Assembly: GCA_029941175.1 (NCBI GenBank)
Contig: JAPYRM010000068.1
Location: 1 to 5,358 of the forward strand
Direction: 5' to 3'
DNA from: Halobacteriales archaeon
GTDB lineage: Archaea; Halobacteriota; Halobacteria; Halobacteriales; Hikarchaeaceae
DNA: 5,358 nt
The translations under genes and the position numbers were made by a program. Within the stretch, counting starts at the first letter, position 1. Each line of letters starts with the position of its first letter. Below the pieces are notes generated by a model. The model did no database searches. It had not been told where the DNA came from and saw only the letters and a program-made list of their open reading frames with translations. Shown one piece after another: positions 5,137-5,358 of the stretch.

Positions 5137-5358
5137 ATGGACCCAGCTATATTAGGCCCGATTGATGCTATTTTTTTTCCAATTATAGAGCCTATTTTAT
5201 TAATTGGGGCAGTGGCGAATGTAGTCACTCGACATTTGGCCCATAGATCCCATATAAAACAAAATAAAGAAGAAAAAGGATCCCTACAACGCTTCGTCAT
5301 TCATGAGATTTCAAATGGGATACTAATAATATCTTCACTATACTATATGACCCTCCAC
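5137..5358 (+). CDS. Haloarchaeal-type integral membrane protein, N-terminal part (runs off right edge)
   Basis: From the ATG at 5137 the plus strand stays open for 74 codons to the window edge. The product begins MDPAILGPIDAIFFPIIEPI, continues with a hydrophobic first segment (about 12-31) and ANVVTRHLAHR, then a basic/polar loop (about 33-50, HRSHIKQNKEEKGS). It ends in VIHEISNGILIISSLYYMTLH, a second hydrophobic segment. This layout and the SxYYMTLH motif resemble a haloarchaeal family of unknown function that I recall as DUF7313; the number is from memory. An in-frame stop at 5110-5112 and no other ATG upstream make 5137 the likely start. It begins 39 bases after the MTH865 gene with no clear promoter of its own (only a weak CTAAAC near 5109-5114), so read-through from the gene before it is likely. 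Function unknown. Confidence 0.78.
   Translation, partial: MDPAILGPIDAIFFPIIEPILLIGAVANVVTRHLAHRSHIKQNKEEKGSLQRFVIHEISNGILIISSLYYMTLH

Noticed and set aside
5109..5300. 63-codon minus-strand frame at the right edge
   Set aside because: It is antisense to the plus-strand membrane protein frame, which has clear family character and stays open to the edge.

Overview
The window looks like a piece of an archaeal chromosome from the haloarchaeal branch of Euryarchaeota. The ribosomal proteins, cysteinyl-tRNA synthetase, MTH865-like protein and edge membrane protein all read like haloarchaeal family members. However, the DNA is AT-rich (low forties % GC by eye), and the proteins keep many lysines and lack the extreme acidity of salt-in haloarchaea. 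That mix suggests a low-GC or non-extreme-halophile relative, for example a Hikarchaeia / Marine Group IV-type lineage. This assignment is inference from remembered family sequences, not from a search.

Left edge (1-264): the N-terminus of a DRG-type (Rbg/Obg superfamily) GTPase is transcribed leftward from a GTG start at 163. It diverges from the ribosomal stalk genes. Centre-left (265-2956): rpl11 (uL11) appears to be its own transcription unit, with an oligo-T terminator after it. A structured 188-base gap with a strong Shine-Dalgarno follows, then a tight rpl1-rpl10(P0)-rpl12 (uL1-uL10-P1) run. These four proteins build the L1 stalk and the GTPase-associated stalk of the large ribosomal subunit, which recruits elongation factors. 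The P0 and L12 genes end in the same 11 residues, encoded by 32 identical bases.

Centre-right (2957-4485): a 50-base convergent gap with terminator-like signals on both strands separates rpl12 from cysS, which is encoded on the minus strand. Right (4486-5358): a 61-codon membrane or secreted protein gene of unknown function (minus strand) is divergent from an MTH865-family gene (plus strand). After that comes the start of a haloarchaeal-type integral membrane protein gene that runs off the window.

A recurring signal is a TATA-like box centred about 26-30 bases upstream of the start codon of drg, rpl11, cysS, the small membrane gene and the MTH865 gene. This implies leaderless or near-leaderless mRNAs, while the rpl1 operon uses a long leader with a strong ribosome binding site. 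No RNA genes, mobile elements or CRISPR were seen. No gap between genes exceeds 300 bases. The window is mostly conserved translation housekeeping, and I see no convincing new multi-gene system.
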